The notes beneath the pieces were generated by a model that saw only the letters and a list, made by a program, of their open reading frames with translations, was not told the DNA's origin and ran no database searches. This document shows positions 8,958 to 17,629 of a stretch of 64,000 bases of DNA, one piece after another. The position numbers and the translations under genes are program-made. Each line of letters begins with the position of its first letter. The stretch's first letter is position 1. This stretch comes from an uncultured Psychrobacter sp. (GTDB lineage Bacteria > Pseudomonadota > Gammaproteobacteria > Pseudomonadales > Moraxellaceae), in NCBI RefSeq assembly GCF_947500265.1, contig NZ_CANMRN010000010.1, positions 41,189 through 105,188 on the forward strand, in the 5' to 3' direction.

Positions 8958-8993
8958 AAAAAGGTTGCGGTATACTATACGGCAACCTTTTTT
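8958..8993. terminator. Intrinsic terminator after the SCP2-like gene
   Basis: Arms AAAAAGGTTGC and GCAACCTTTTTT form a strong stem with an A-run and T-run on the two sides, 133 bases after the stop at 8825 and 78 bases before bioB. Confidence 0.8.
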
Positions 8994-9070
8994 GTTACCT
9001 TATAAATGACAATAGATAAAAACATTGGTTTTATTTAATACCCTCTCATTCTTATAAAAGGACTTACCTT

Positions 9071-10234
9071 ATGGCAGGATTGCTTAGCATCTCCGAACCT
9101 GACGCCACCCAGCCAACTGATGTAGCCACTCAGCCAGATACGACCAACAGTGATTTTTTGGCCAGTCTAGCCACAGACGCGACTCAAACTGATAGTAAAG
9201 TAGCTACGACATATAGCCGTGAAGAAATCGCGCAACTGTTTGATTTACCTCTAATGGACTTGCTGTTACAAGCACAGACTATTCATAGAAAGCATTTTAC
9301 TGCCAATGAAGTACAGATCAGCACGCTACTCTCTATCAAAACGGGCAACTGCCCTGAAGATTGCGGCTACTGCTCACAGTCAGGTCATCATCGCGACACC
9401 ACCAAACTACAAGCAGAAAAACGCATAGAAGTTGACAAAGTCATCGCAGCGGCCAAACGAGCCAAAAACAGTGGCTCATCGCGCTTCTGCATGGGTGCCG
9501 CGTGGAAACATCCAAGTGCCAAAGACATGCCTTATGTGGTTGAGCTGATCAAAGAAGTAAAAGCCCTGGGACTTGAAACTTGTATGACACTGGGTATGCT
9601 CGATACCAATCAAGCAACGCAGTTGGCCGATGCAGGGTTAGATTATTACAACCATAACCTAGATACTTCGCGTAGCTACTATGAGCAAGTCGTCAGCACG
9701 CGCAGCTATGATGAGCGTTTAGATACGATAGAAAACGTGCGTAACTCTGGCATTAATGTCTGTAGTGGTAATATCGTTGGTATGGGCGAAAGCCGTGACG
9801 ACCGCATCGATTGGGTACTTGAGCTGCTAAAAATGCCAAAAGCGCCTGAATCAATTCCAGTCAACTTACTGGTGCCTATCGCAGGCACACCGATTGGTGA
9901 TAAAGTATTGGCCGAAGGTCAGCTGTCTGTACTTGAATGGATTCGTACTATTGCGGTCGCCCGTATTTGCTGCCCGACTAGCTACGTGCGTCTATCTGCT
10001 GGCCGCGAAAGTCTATCTGACTCTGAGCAAGCATTAGCATTTATGGCAGGCGCTAACTCGTTCTTTTATGGTGACAAGCTTCTTACCACTGGTAATGCAA
10101 GTCAATCAGGCGACGATAGACTCATGCGTGAGCTTGGCCTAACCAAACAGTTTGCCACACCAAGAGCACCTAAAGTACTGCCTGTGATGGATGCTATGAA
10201 TGGTCATCAAACACAAGTTGTATTGGCAGATTAA
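9071..10234 (+). CDS. bioB: Biotin synthase BioB
   Basis: 387 residues. The radical-SAM cysteines C94, C98 and C101 lie in [14 protein letters not shown], the motif that binds the 4Fe-4S cluster. Later family blocks include [28 protein letters not shown]-type [13 protein letters not shown] and [24 protein letters not shown], which hold the 2Fe-2S cluster ligands. The enzyme inserts sulfur into dethiobiotin to form biotin. E. coli BioB is 346 residues with its motif starting at C53, so this protein has about 40 extra N-terminal residues, Thr/Asp-rich and probably disordered. An AAAGGA site precedes the ATG. No other bio genes are nearby, and no BirA-type operator was recognised. Confidence 0.96.
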   Translation: MAGLLSISEPDATQPTDVATQPDTTNSDFLASLATDATQTDSKVATTYSREEIAQLFDLPLMDLLLQAQTIHRKHFTANEVQISTLLSIKTGNCPEDCGYCSQSGHHRDTTKLQAEKRIEVDKVIAAAKRAKNSGSSRFCMGAAWKHPSAKDMPYVVELIKEVKALGLETCMTLGMLDTNQATQLADAGLDYYNHNLDTSRSYYEQVVSTRSYDERLDTIENVRNSGINVCSGNIVGMGESRDDRIDWVLELLKMPKAPESIPVNLLVPIAGTPIGDKVLAEGQLSVLEWIRTIAVARICCPTSYVRLSAGRESLSDSEQALAFMAGANSFFYGDKLLTTGNASQSGDDRLMRELGLTKQFATPRAPKVLPVMDAMNGHQTQVVLAD

Positions 10235-10277
10235 GCCCAAGCCCACGCTAAAAAATACAAGCTAAGCAAGAGAAACT

Positions 10278-10715
10278 ATGATGGCAGATTATTTTAACTG
10301 GATTAAAGCGGCGCACATTATCTCGATGGTCTGCTGGTTTGCGGCGATATTCTATTTGCCGCGCCTGTTTGTCTATCATGCGATGAGCGACGATAGCATC
10401 AGTCATGAGCGCTTTGCCATTATGGAGCGCAAGCTGTATCGCGGCATCATGACCCCATCGATGATAGCGACATGGATCTTTGGTCTATGGATGTTAGGTC
10501 TGGGCTGGGATGTCTACAAAACCCAAGGCTGGCTACACGTCAAATTGCTATTAGTAGTGCTGCTGTCAGGCTATCATGGTGCTTGCGGCTTTTACCGTAA
10601 GAAGCTAATTGATAATCCACATTATAAAACGCATAAATTCTGGCGCTGGTTTAATGAAGTGCCTGTATTTGCCTTAGTGATTATTGTGATTCTAGTTGTG
10701 GTAAAACCGTTTTAG
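10278..10715 (+). CDS. hemJ: Protoporphyrinogen oxidase HemJ
   Basis: 145 residues with four hydrophobic helices. It begins with the HemJ pattern NWIKAAHIISMVCWFAAIFYLPRLFVYH, and WLHVKLLLVVLLSGYHG carries the conserved lysine region. HemJ is the inner-membrane enzyme that oxidises protoporphyrinogen IX to protoporphyrin IX in haem synthesis in bacteria lacking HemG or HemY. The conserved His near residue 13, the Arg in the second segment and the Lys of HVK are all visible. It begins 43 bases after bioB and shares its strand, so the two may be co-transcribed; the terminator at 10745 ends the unit. The alternative name CopD-like applies to a distant relative. Confidence 0.88.
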   Translation: MMADYFNWIKAAHIISMVCWFAAIFYLPRLFVYHAMSDDSISHERFAIMERKLYRGIMTPSMIATWIFGLWMLGLGWDVYKTQGWLHVKLLLVVLLSGYHGACGFYRKKLIDNPHYKTHKFWRWFNEVPVFALVIIVILVVVKPF

Positions 10716-10744
10716 TATCAGAAAAACCATTTAACCTGTAAAAC

Positions 10745-10784
10745 AAAAGCGTCCGTAACTTCAATGAGTTGCGGACGCTTTTTT
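10745..10784. terminator. Bidirectional intrinsic terminator between hemJ and the NlpC/P60-like gene
   Basis: AAAAGCGTCCG pairs with CGGACGCTTTTTT around a short loop, with A- and T-runs on both sides, between two convergent genes. Confidence 0.9.
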
Positions 10785-10826
10785 ATTCACTTATAAAACA
10801 GGTTGTCAAACTGGAAATATCAAACA

Positions 10827-11465
10827 CTAAACGCTTGGGCGCATAATTTGATAAACATTGCTTAAATCATAAACGCGATAACGAGCTGGTTCACGGCGAT
10901 TTTCGCCAGCATAGCTCAGTATCAATGCCTGCTTGGCACGCTCATCGACCCAACCGACAAACAGTCCACTATGCTCGACGCCATTGTAGCCATGATTGAT
11001 ATAATAGAGCCAGTCGCCTGCTTCAATCTCGCTGCTACTAGCATAGGGGCCTTGCGCATAAGTGCCTTTGTGTATGGTATTACGCGATACCCCTGCCCGA
11101 TTAAATACAGTATTTAAATAGTCCCAGCAGCCACCTTGAATAATCGTGCGCTCGTTAAGTGCCATTTTGCGTGCGGTACTGACCACCTCACGTGCTGCCA
11201 TACTACTCTGCGTCTCGGCATTGCTTAATAGCGGTAGATACTCGCTATCGACATTGTCATAGTTGCCTGATAAAAACGCTGGTAAGACTGTAGGTGCTGA
11301 ACGCTGTACCTCAGGATAACGATAGGACATATTCGTCGTTAGTTGAGTAGATTTTTGAGCGATAAGCATGCTCATACTATCTGCATGGGCTTGCCCTACC
11401 ATGCCGCAGGTAAATAGTAAAAAACCGCACGACGCGGCGACTGACGGTATAGACAAACGCGACAT
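10827..11465 (-). CDS. Secreted NlpC/P60-like cysteine peptidase candidate
   Basis: 212 residues. Residues 1-29 form a signal peptide with a hydrophobic core and a probable cut after AHA. The mature protein has a polar N-terminal half, then a C-terminal domain with candidate nucleophile C113 in GGCWDYLNTVFNRAG and candidate base H165 in GVEHSGLFVGW, spaced like the Cys and His of NlpC/P60 or CHAP domains, which cleave or remodel peptidoglycan. The context GDWLYYINHGYNG before the His also fits. The assignment is by motif pattern only; the catalytic third residue is not clear. AAGGAG lies 6 bases before the ATG. It is convergent with hemJ and has no wall-related neighbours. Confidence 0.55.
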   Translation of the reverse strand: MSRLSIPSVAASCGFLLFTCGMVGQAHADSMSMLIAQKSTQLTTNMSYRYPEVQRSAPTVLPAFLSGNYDNVDSEYLPLLSNAETQSSMAAREVVSTARKMALNERTIIQGGCWDYLNTVFNRAGVSRNTIHKGTYAQGPYASSSEIEAGDWLYYINHGYNGVEHSGLFVGWVDERAKQALILSYAGENRREPARYRVYDLSNVYQIMRPSV

Positions 11466-11728
11466 GACTAACTCCTTGTCAACTAAATCTCAATGACAGT
11501 ATCAATAATAAGAAGGATAAATTTTATAATCCTACTTATAAACCATTTGCGCACAAATCTGCAAGCACTATTCGCCTGCGATAGGTGATAGACGGTATAA
11601 ATATACTGATAGATGACAATATTGGAGAGATACGTCGAGTGAGATCTAAAATGACACTTGAGTTTAAAGTGTAGATAATACGAAGACAATAGCTATGCTT
11701 TGGTAAAGTATGAAATTGAGAAAAGATA

Positions 11729-12220
11729 CTAATTACTCTTCATTTTAATATTTACATGGCGTTTCGTTAGCGCTTGCCCTTCTAAGATAGCTTTCGCAGC
11801 TTTTGCTTCTTGAGCACTCTCAAAGCCAGTAATACGATATTTGCGAACATCACTGCTATCGACAATCTGTAATTGCTCGCCAATCAGCGTTATCTTATCG
11901 CCATCCGTTAAATGAATATGCTCACGCTTACCTAGGTTGTCATGGACCAGCTCGCCAGCCCTTACCCACAATGTGCCACTGCTAATCATACCGCTCATAG
12001 CCTTTTTATGCTGTTGGCGCTTTTTATTAAAAATAAAGCTACCAATAATAAGCAGTGCAAGCGCACCGATGGCTAGACGCTCAGGCAACAAACTCATCGC
12101 CATGGCGACTGCGACGGCTCCTACCAATAAGGCAGAACCAAACCAAAACATGCCATTATCAGCAGCATTTGATTGCCCTTGTAAGGTGATTTTGGCGCCA
12201 TCATCAGTTAGCTTGAGCAT
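11729..12220 (-). CDS. Small membrane protein of unknown function
   Basis: 163 residues. Two adjacent hydrophobic helices (about 24-44 and 48-63) are followed by a basic stretch KKRQQHKKA and a C-terminal beta-rich domain of about 85 residues (WVRAGELVHDNLGKREHIHLTDGDKITLIGEQLQIVDSSDVRKYRITGF). The layout resembles small two-helix proteins with a PH-like cytoplasmic domain, but I do not recognise a named family. No strong ribosome binding site is visible. It lies just downstream of rph in the direction of transcription, separated by the rph terminator. Confidence 0.55.
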   Translation of the reverse strand: MLKLTDDGAKITLQGQSNAADNGMFWFGSALLVGAVAVAMAMSLLPERLAIGALALLIIGSFIFNKKRQQHKKAMSGMISSGTLWVRAGELVHDNLGKREHIHLTDGDKITLIGEQLQIVDSSDVRKYRITGFESAQEAKAAKAILEGQALTKRHVNIKMKSN

Positions 12221-12260
12221 GTGTTGTTACCTATTACGTAATGTACGAATATTTTCTATT

Positions 12261-12293
12261 AAAAAACTGCCTATTAGCAGCTAACAGGCAGTT
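12261..12293 (-). terminator. Intrinsic terminator after rph
   Basis: On the minus strand AACTGCCT/AGGCAGTT arms surround a 13-base loop and are followed by a run of six T residues, 46 bases after the rph stop. Confidence 0.75.
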
Positions 12294-12338
12294 ATTGACA
12301 CTAAAAACAAAGACAGTGTGTTATATCTAAGCGCTAGT

Positions 12339-13055
12339 CTACCAACCAAGTGCCGTCTGTTGCATTTTAATCAATTCGGCAATGCCTTTTTCAGCTAATG
12401 ACAGCATAGCATCTGCTTGAGCACGAGTGAACGGCTTTTCTTCAGCAGTACCTTGCAGCTCAATGTACTCGCCTTTTTGGGTCATCACGACGTTCAAGTC
12501 GGTATCACAGCTAGAGTCTTCTTCGTAGTTCAGATCAAGATACGCTTCGCCATCTTTCATACCAACAGAAACCGCCGCAACCAGTCCGATTAGCGGATCT
12601 GCTTTGAGTTTTTTGGCCTTTTGGATACTCTCTAGCGCATCGATAAGCGCAATCGCAGCACCAGTGATACTAGCCGTACGAGTACCACCATCCGCTTGCA
12701 ACACATCGCAATCAAGATAGATGGTGTTTTCACCAAGTTTACTTAGATCAATCATGGCACGTAAGCTACGACCGATCAAACGCTGAATCTCTTGCGTACG
12801 ACCTGACTGCTTACCGCGAGCCGCTTCACGCTGATTGCGCGTGTTGGTCGCACGTGGCAACATACCATACTCGGCTGTGATCCAACCTTTGCCTTTACCT
12901 TTGAGCCAGCGCGGCACACCAGATTCTACACTGGCAGTACATAGTACTTTGGTATCGCCAAAACTTACCAATACTGACCCTTCAGCATGCTTTGTATAAT
13001 GGCGCTCAAAGCTGATCGAGCGAAGTTGGTCAAGCTCACGATTGTCAATACGCAT
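12339..13055 (-). CDS. rph: Ribonuclease PH
   Basis: 238 residues, the standard RNase PH length. It contains the N-terminal MRID-R-x-x-x-LR start, [56 protein letters not shown] (phosphate-binding and catalytic region) and [15 protein letters not shown], all hallmark RNase PH blocks. The enzyme is a phosphate-dependent 3' to 5' exoribonuclease that trims tRNA 3' ends and acts in rRNA turnover; the hexamer works in the cytoplasm. No frameshift like the one in E. coli K-12 rph is present. It is not followed by pyrE here; a terminator lies just downstream. Confidence 0.96.
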   Translation of the reverse strand: MRIDNRELDQLRSISFERHYTKHAEGSVLVSFGDTKVLCTASVESGVPRWLKGKGKGWITAEYGMLPRATNTRNQREAARGKQSGRTQEIQRLIGRSLRAMIDLSKLGENTIYLDCDVLQADGGTRTASITGAAIALIDALESIQKAKKLKADPLIGLVAAVSVGMKDGEAYLDLNYEEDSSCDTDLNVVMTQKGEYIELQGTAEEKPFTRAQADAMLSLAEKGIAELIKMQQTALGW

Positions 13056-13236
13056 AAAAATTCCTAGTACAATGTTATAAAAGCAGTGTCATAAAAATAC
13101 CTATCAGTTGTCAGTAAACACATTGATAGGCATGTAGTCGACTAAAATCTTAAGATATCCTAACGTGACAACGGCGCAATAGCAAGATTCGCTCCTGCCA
13201 TTACGCCACCGTTATCAACAGAATGTCAGATATAAA

Positions 13237-15036
13237 CTATTCTAACCCTTCCATCTTACGCAATTCCTTACGTAGGATTTTGCCAACGTTCGACTTTGGT
13301 AATTCGTCAACGAACTGTATATGACGTGGGCGCTTATAGCCAGTCAGTTGTTTTTTGCCATATTCCAATAGTTCTTTTTCAGTCACGTCGCCTTTTTTGA
13401 CCACAAACAGCTTTGGCTCTTCGCCGCGATCATCGTTCGGAACACCAATAGCACCGCATTCTACGACTGCTGGATGTTCACTCATCGCCTCTTCGATTTC
13501 GTTTGGATAAACGTTGAAACCAGAGACTAAAATCATGTCTTTTTTGCGATCGACAATTTTGATAAAGCCTTTTTCGTCCATAATGCCGATATCGCCCGTT
13601 TTTAAGTAACCACTACCCGTAAAGGATTCAGCGGTTTCTTTCGGACGATTCTGATAACCAATCATGACCTGTGGACCTTTTACACAGATTTCACCACGAT
13701 CGCCCATGGCTACTATATTTTCGTCATCATCAATGAGTACGATATCGGTGCTAGGGGCAGGAATACCGATTTTTCCAGTAAATTCCGCAATAGTCATCGG
13801 ATTAAATGCTACGACAGGTGAGGTCTCAGACAAGCCATAACCTTCAACGATAGGCAGACCAGTGATTTTGTGCCACTCTTTCGCTACGCTAGGTAATACT
13901 GACATACCGCCGCCGATAGACGCTTTTAGATTAGAAAAGTCCAAATCAGCAAAGTTATCTTTGTGTACTAACCCATTAAACAAGGTATTCACCGCAGGGA
14001 TAAACGCTGGCTTGTACTTGGCCATCTCTTTGATAAGCCCATCAAGATCGCGCGGATTCGGAATGAGTAGCGAGGCATAGCCTTGATACATACTACACAT
14101 ACCGCAGACCATAAATGAGAATACGTGATATAACGGCAGTGCGGTCAAAATCACATCTCTACCATCTATATCATCATCAAATGCACTATTCATCAGCGCA
14201 CTGACCTGTAGCATATTGGCGACTAGATTGCCATGAGACAGCATCGCGCCTTTCGCTACTCCTGTCGTACCACCGGTATATTGCAGTAGAGCCACATCGC
14301 TTAAGTTTAACTCAGGGCGCTGGTACTTACTGGCTGATTCAGCATTTAAGGCATGCTTGAAGCTCACGCTATTCGGTATGCTATAAGCAGGAATCATCTT
14401 TTTGACATGACGAGCCACGAGGTTGACCACGGCTCCTTTAATCGTACCTAACATATCACCAATGGTACACACCACTACATGCTCTACCTGACCTTTGTCT
14501 TCGGCATCTTGATACGTCTTAGCAAAGTTTTCAACGATAAATAGCGCTTTCGCACCACTGTCATGCAACTGATGTGACAGCTCACGGCTAGTGTATAGAG
14601 GGTTTACATTGACCAAGACCATCCCTGCACGAATGATACCCAAAGCAACCACTGGGTACTGCAAGACGTTGGGCATCATTACCCCAACTTTATCGCCTTC
14701 GACCAGTCCTATTGATTGCAAATAACTGGCAATCTGTCGGCTATATAGGTCTAATTGCTTAAAAGTAATCGATGAGCCCATGCAGATATAGGCAGGTTTT
14801 TGGCCATAACGGCTAAAATTACGCTCGAACACATCAAGTAAAGAGGTATTGTCTTCTGGCATCTCGATGGTAGCATCGATGCTATAGCGCTCATAAGCGC
14901 TCAGCCACGGACTATCACTGTCGATGGTCGGCATAGTAGGAAACGCATTACTTTGATAAACGTCGTTGGTAGTATTGGCTTTATCATCAGTTGCAGCGCT
15001 ATTATCTGTCGTTTTTTTATTAATATTATCCGTCAT
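13237..15036 (-). CDS. fadD: Long-chain fatty acid-CoA ligase (FadD paralogue, second copy)
   Basis: 599 residues of the acyl-adenylate-forming superfamily. The P-loop LLQYTGGTTGVAKGAMLSH, the VEGYGLSETSPVV adenylate motif, YLKTGDIG and the C-terminal KDMILVSGFNVYPNEIEEAM with the catalytic lysine region PKSNVGKILRKELR are all present. The family converts long-chain fatty acids to acyl-CoA at the inner membrane, feeding beta-oxidation. The N-terminus has about 30 extra Asp/Asn/Thr-rich residues that the neighbour lacks. It lies 512 bases downstream of a close paralogue (15549-17276), an arrangement like the fadD1-fadD2 pair of Pseudomonas. Precise chain-length preference is not deducible. Confidence 0.92.
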   Translation of the reverse strand: MTDNINKKTTDNSAATDDKANTTNDVYQSNAFPTMPTIDSDSPWLSAYERYSIDATIEMPEDNTSLLDVFERNFSRYGQKPAYICMGSSITFKQLDLYSRQIASYLQSIGLVEGDKVGVMMPNVLQYPVVALGIIRAGMVLVNVNPLYTSRELSHQLHDSGAKALFIVENFAKTYQDAEDKGQVEHVVVCTIGDMLGTIKGAVVNLVARHVKKMIPAYSIPNSVSFKHALNAESASKYQRPELNLSDVALLQYTGGTTGVAKGAMLSHGNLVANMLQVSALMNSAFDDDIDGRDVILTALPLYHVFSFMVCGMCSMYQGYASLLIPNPRDLDGLIKEMAKYKPAFIPAVNTLFNGLVHKDNFADLDFSNLKASIGGGMSVLPSVAKEWHKITGLPIVEGYGLSETSPVVAFNPMTIAEFTGKIGIPAPSTDIVLIDDDENIVAMGDRGEICVKGPQVMIGYQNRPKETAESFTGSGYLKTGDIGIMDEKGFIKIVDRKKDMILVSGFNVYPNEIEEAMSEHPAVVECGAIGVPNDDRGEEPKLFVVKKGDVTEKELLEYGKKQLTGYKRPRHIQFVDELPKSNVGKILRKELRKMEGLE

Positions 15037-15548
15037 AATTTTCCCTAAATGTTACTGTTAAAAACATTGAATATGCTAATGGAAACACCATTTTTTATGA
15101 TTATTGCTGACAGCAGAAGCTTATGAATAAGAAATAGATAAGTATGATCGGGTTTGTCATTCATAAGCTTTGCAAATTAAAGTATGTTACTGGGTCTATG
15201 ATAAATAATACTACCACTCAGCACGACTAAGTCGAAAACGATATTTACTACCATGATTTCACCAGTTACCTTAAGTAAAACCAGTACGATTTTTTGGATA
15301 AAAACAAAAATACGTCGATGGGCACTATAGCAGTTTTAATAGATATTCTCTATTAATAGTAGCTGTCATCCGCAAATGTCAAAAGCGATAAAGACAAAAA
15401 AATGATAAGACAGCATGGTTGCAGCCTTATCATTTTTGGTTACTACTTTAGTTACGACAGTATCTAATCGTACGTTACTTTCACATGTGTCTTTGGCTAA
15501 TAATACACGCAGCTATCAAACAACTCTCTAGGTACGTGTATCAGCAAG
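15037..15548 (-). other. Spacer between the two fadD genes
   Basis: 512 bases without a supported gene. It holds the terminator of the upstream fadD copy (15396-15437) and presumably a separate promoter for the downstream copy, so the pair is probably not a simple operon. The AT-rich run around 15250-15400 shows no recognised operator. Confidence 0.4.
15396..15437 (-). terminator. Intrinsic terminator after the upstream fadD copy
   Basis: Perfect arms AAAAATGATAAG/CTTATCATTTTT around a 16-base loop, with a T-run on the minus strand, about 110 bases after the stop of the gene at 15549-17276. Confidence 0.75.
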
Positions 15549-17276
15549 TTAACCGTGGTTTTTTTCTTCAAGTACGCGTAGATCTTTACGCAAAATCTTA
15601 CCAACGTTCGATTTTGGCAGCTCATCAATAAATTCAACACGACGAGGACGCTTATAACCTGTTAGGTTCTCTTTACCGTACTCAAGAACTTCTTCGGTGG
15701 TCAGACTTGGATCGTTACGGACAACATAGATCTTAGGAATCTCACCGCTCTTCTCATCTTCGATACCGATGACACCACATTCCAAAATCTTAGGATGTCC
15801 AGCCATGACTTCTTCGACTTCATTCGGATAAACGTTAAAACCAGACACCAAAATCATGTCTTTTTTGCGATCAACGATGGTCACATATCCGTTGTCAGCC
15901 ATGATACCGATATCACCAGTACGGAAAAACCCATCTGCTGTCATGACTTCGGCAGTAGCATCTTCACGGTTCCAGTAACCTTTCATGACCTGTGGACCAC
16001 GAACACTAATCTCACCGCGCTCACCAAGTGCCACTTCATTACCTGCATCATCCAAAATTGCCACATCTGTTGCTGGCATCGGTACACCAATGGTACCTGT
16101 GAATGTCTTGCTGTTGCTAGGATTAGAGGTCGCTACTGGTGCTGTTTCAGACAGGCCGTAACCTTGAATGATAATATTACCAGTTACTTGACGCCATTTC
16201 TCTGCTGTTGGGCTCAGTACTGCCATGCCACCGCCCATCGATTGACGCAGCTTGCTATGATCCATCGCGATAAATTCTTCGTTGTTGGCAAGTGCGTTGA
16301 ACAACGTGTTTACCGCTGGGAAGAACGCTGGTGGATTGGCTTTATATGCTTTTAACAAGCTATCAAGATCGCGCGGGTTTGGTACTAATAATACAACACA
16401 ACCGCGATACAGACCGAACATACCACATACGGTGAATGAGAAAATATGATACATCGGCAATGCCGTCATAATCACAGGTTGCTCACCTCTTTGATCGAAA
16501 TCATCAAAAGCGGTGCCCAAAAAGGTATTAGACTGAATTAAGTTTGCCACCAAGTTTTTGTGCGTTAGCATCGCACCTTTCGCCACACCTGTCGTACCAC
16601 CGGTATACTGTAGGACAGCGATATCATCAAGCGTGATATTGGTTGGGCGCTTATATTTACTAGCGGTGACTTGCTTTAATGCCGTTTTGAAGCTGATGCT
16701 ATTAGAAATGCTATAGTCTGGCACCATTTTTTTGACATGGCGGACGACCGTATTAACCATAAAGCCTTTGAGCGTACCCATCAAATCGCCCATACCCGTA
16801 ATCACGACTTTATCGACTACATTGCGACCGATGTCTTGATAGGTTTTGGCAAAGTTTTCGACCATGATCAGCACTTTGGCGTCTGAATCGGTCAATTGGT
16901 GCTCAAGCTCTCTGGTAGTGTAAAGAGGGTTGACGTTGACTAAGGTAAAGCCTGCACGTAGTACAGCGATGACAGAGATTGGTAACTGCAAAATGTTGGG
17001 CATCATGACCGCAACTTTATCGCCTTTGACCAATCCTAATGACTGTAGATAAGCGGCCATTTGACGGCTGTATAAATCTACTTCTTGGAAGCTTAACGAT
17101 GAACCCATGCAGATATAGGCAGTTTTATCAGCATTTTCAGCGAAGCTTTTTTCGAAAATATCGATAAGTGACGTATTGTCGGCTGGCAACTCAATGTCAT
17201 ACTCCAGACCAAGTTCTTCATACGTTTTTAGCCAAACTTTATCGTCACGACGGGTTAAGTTTCCTTGATTTTCCAT
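15549..17276 (-). CDS. fadD: Long-chain fatty acid-CoA ligase (FadD paralogue, first copy)
   Basis: 575 residues, nearer the usual FadD length (E. coli 561). It carries VLQYTGGTTGVAKGAMLTH, IQGYGLSETAPVA, FFRTGDIG, KDMILVSGFNVYPNEVEEVM and PKSNVGKILRKDLR, the complete set of acyl-CoA synthetase motifs. The two proteins are similar along their whole length, so the pair arose by gene duplication. The start is supported by AGGAGAGAAAAG a few bases upstream of the ATG. The role is activation of exogenous or membrane-derived fatty acids to acyl-CoA. Differences between the copies lie mostly in the N-terminal 30 residues and surface loops, compatible with different substrate range or regulation. 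Confidence 0.93.
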   Translation of the reverse strand: MENQGNLTRRDDKVWLKTYEELGLEYDIELPADNTSLIDIFEKSFAENADKTAYICMGSSLSFQEVDLYSRQMAAYLQSLGLVKGDKVAVMMPNILQLPISVIAVLRAGFTLVNVNPLYTTRELEHQLTDSDAKVLIMVENFAKTYQDIGRNVVDKVVITGMGDLMGTLKGFMVNTVVRHVKKMVPDYSISNSISFKTALKQVTASKYKRPTNITLDDIAVLQYTGGTTGVAKGAMLTHKNLVANLIQSNTFLGTAFDDFDQRGEQPVIMTALPMYHIFSFTVCGMFGLYRGCVVLLVPNPRDLDSLLKAYKANPPAFFPAVNTLFNALANNEEFIAMDHSKLRQSMGGGMAVLSPTAEKWRQVTGNIIIQGYGLSETAPVATSNPSNSKTFTGTIGVPMPATDVAILDDAGNEVALGERGEISVRGPQVMKGYWNREDATAEVMTADGFFRTGDIGIMADNGYVTIVDRKKDMILVSGFNVYPNEVEEVMAGHPKILECGVIGIEDEKSGEIPKIYVVRNDPSLTTEEVLEYGKENLTGYKRPRRVEFIDELPKSNVGKILRKDLRVLEEKNHG

Positions 17277-17629
17277 AATCTTTTCTCTCCTAGTAATAAT
17301 ACATTACCGTCAACCCACGCCAATCACAGTGTGATAAATATACAAAACGTCAGAGTCTTGCCTATCGTTATGATAAAAAGCAAGGCTGCGACATATTTGT
17401 ATAGTGCTGAGCGAACAATATAGCGGTAAATAGCCCTTTGTTCATTAACATACACACTTTATACATAGTACTCAATACAAAAGATTGCTACACCAGTTCT
17501 CAAATAGGCTTGACGCTCAATATCCCTATAAATATCAATATATTAGATTAAAAAACTCAGTCAAGCTATTAGAAAATATGACCCTTGACTTCTGCTCCCT
17601 AATGACCATCCCGACACGATATCTGTTCA
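17277..17629. other. Spacer between fadD and the VWA lipoprotein gene
   Basis: 353 AT-rich bases with no supported gene; an open frame on the plus strand at 17485-17742 overlaps the end of the VWA gene and is rejected. The promoter of fadD should be here, but it cannot be placed with confidence. No T-tailed terminator hairpin after the VWA gene was found. Confidence 0.4.

Noticed and set aside
9001..9070. BirA operator before bioB
   Set aside because: No TTGTAAACC...GGTTTACAA-type palindrome was found.
11483..11689. 68-residue open frame on the minus strand
   Set aside because: Composition follows the AT-rich spacer (many Ile, Tyr, Ser), there is no ribosome binding site and no family pattern.
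15795..16355. 186-residue plus-strand frame inside fadD
   Set aside because: It is antisense to strongly conserved acyl-CoA ligase motifs and lacks any protein pattern of its own.
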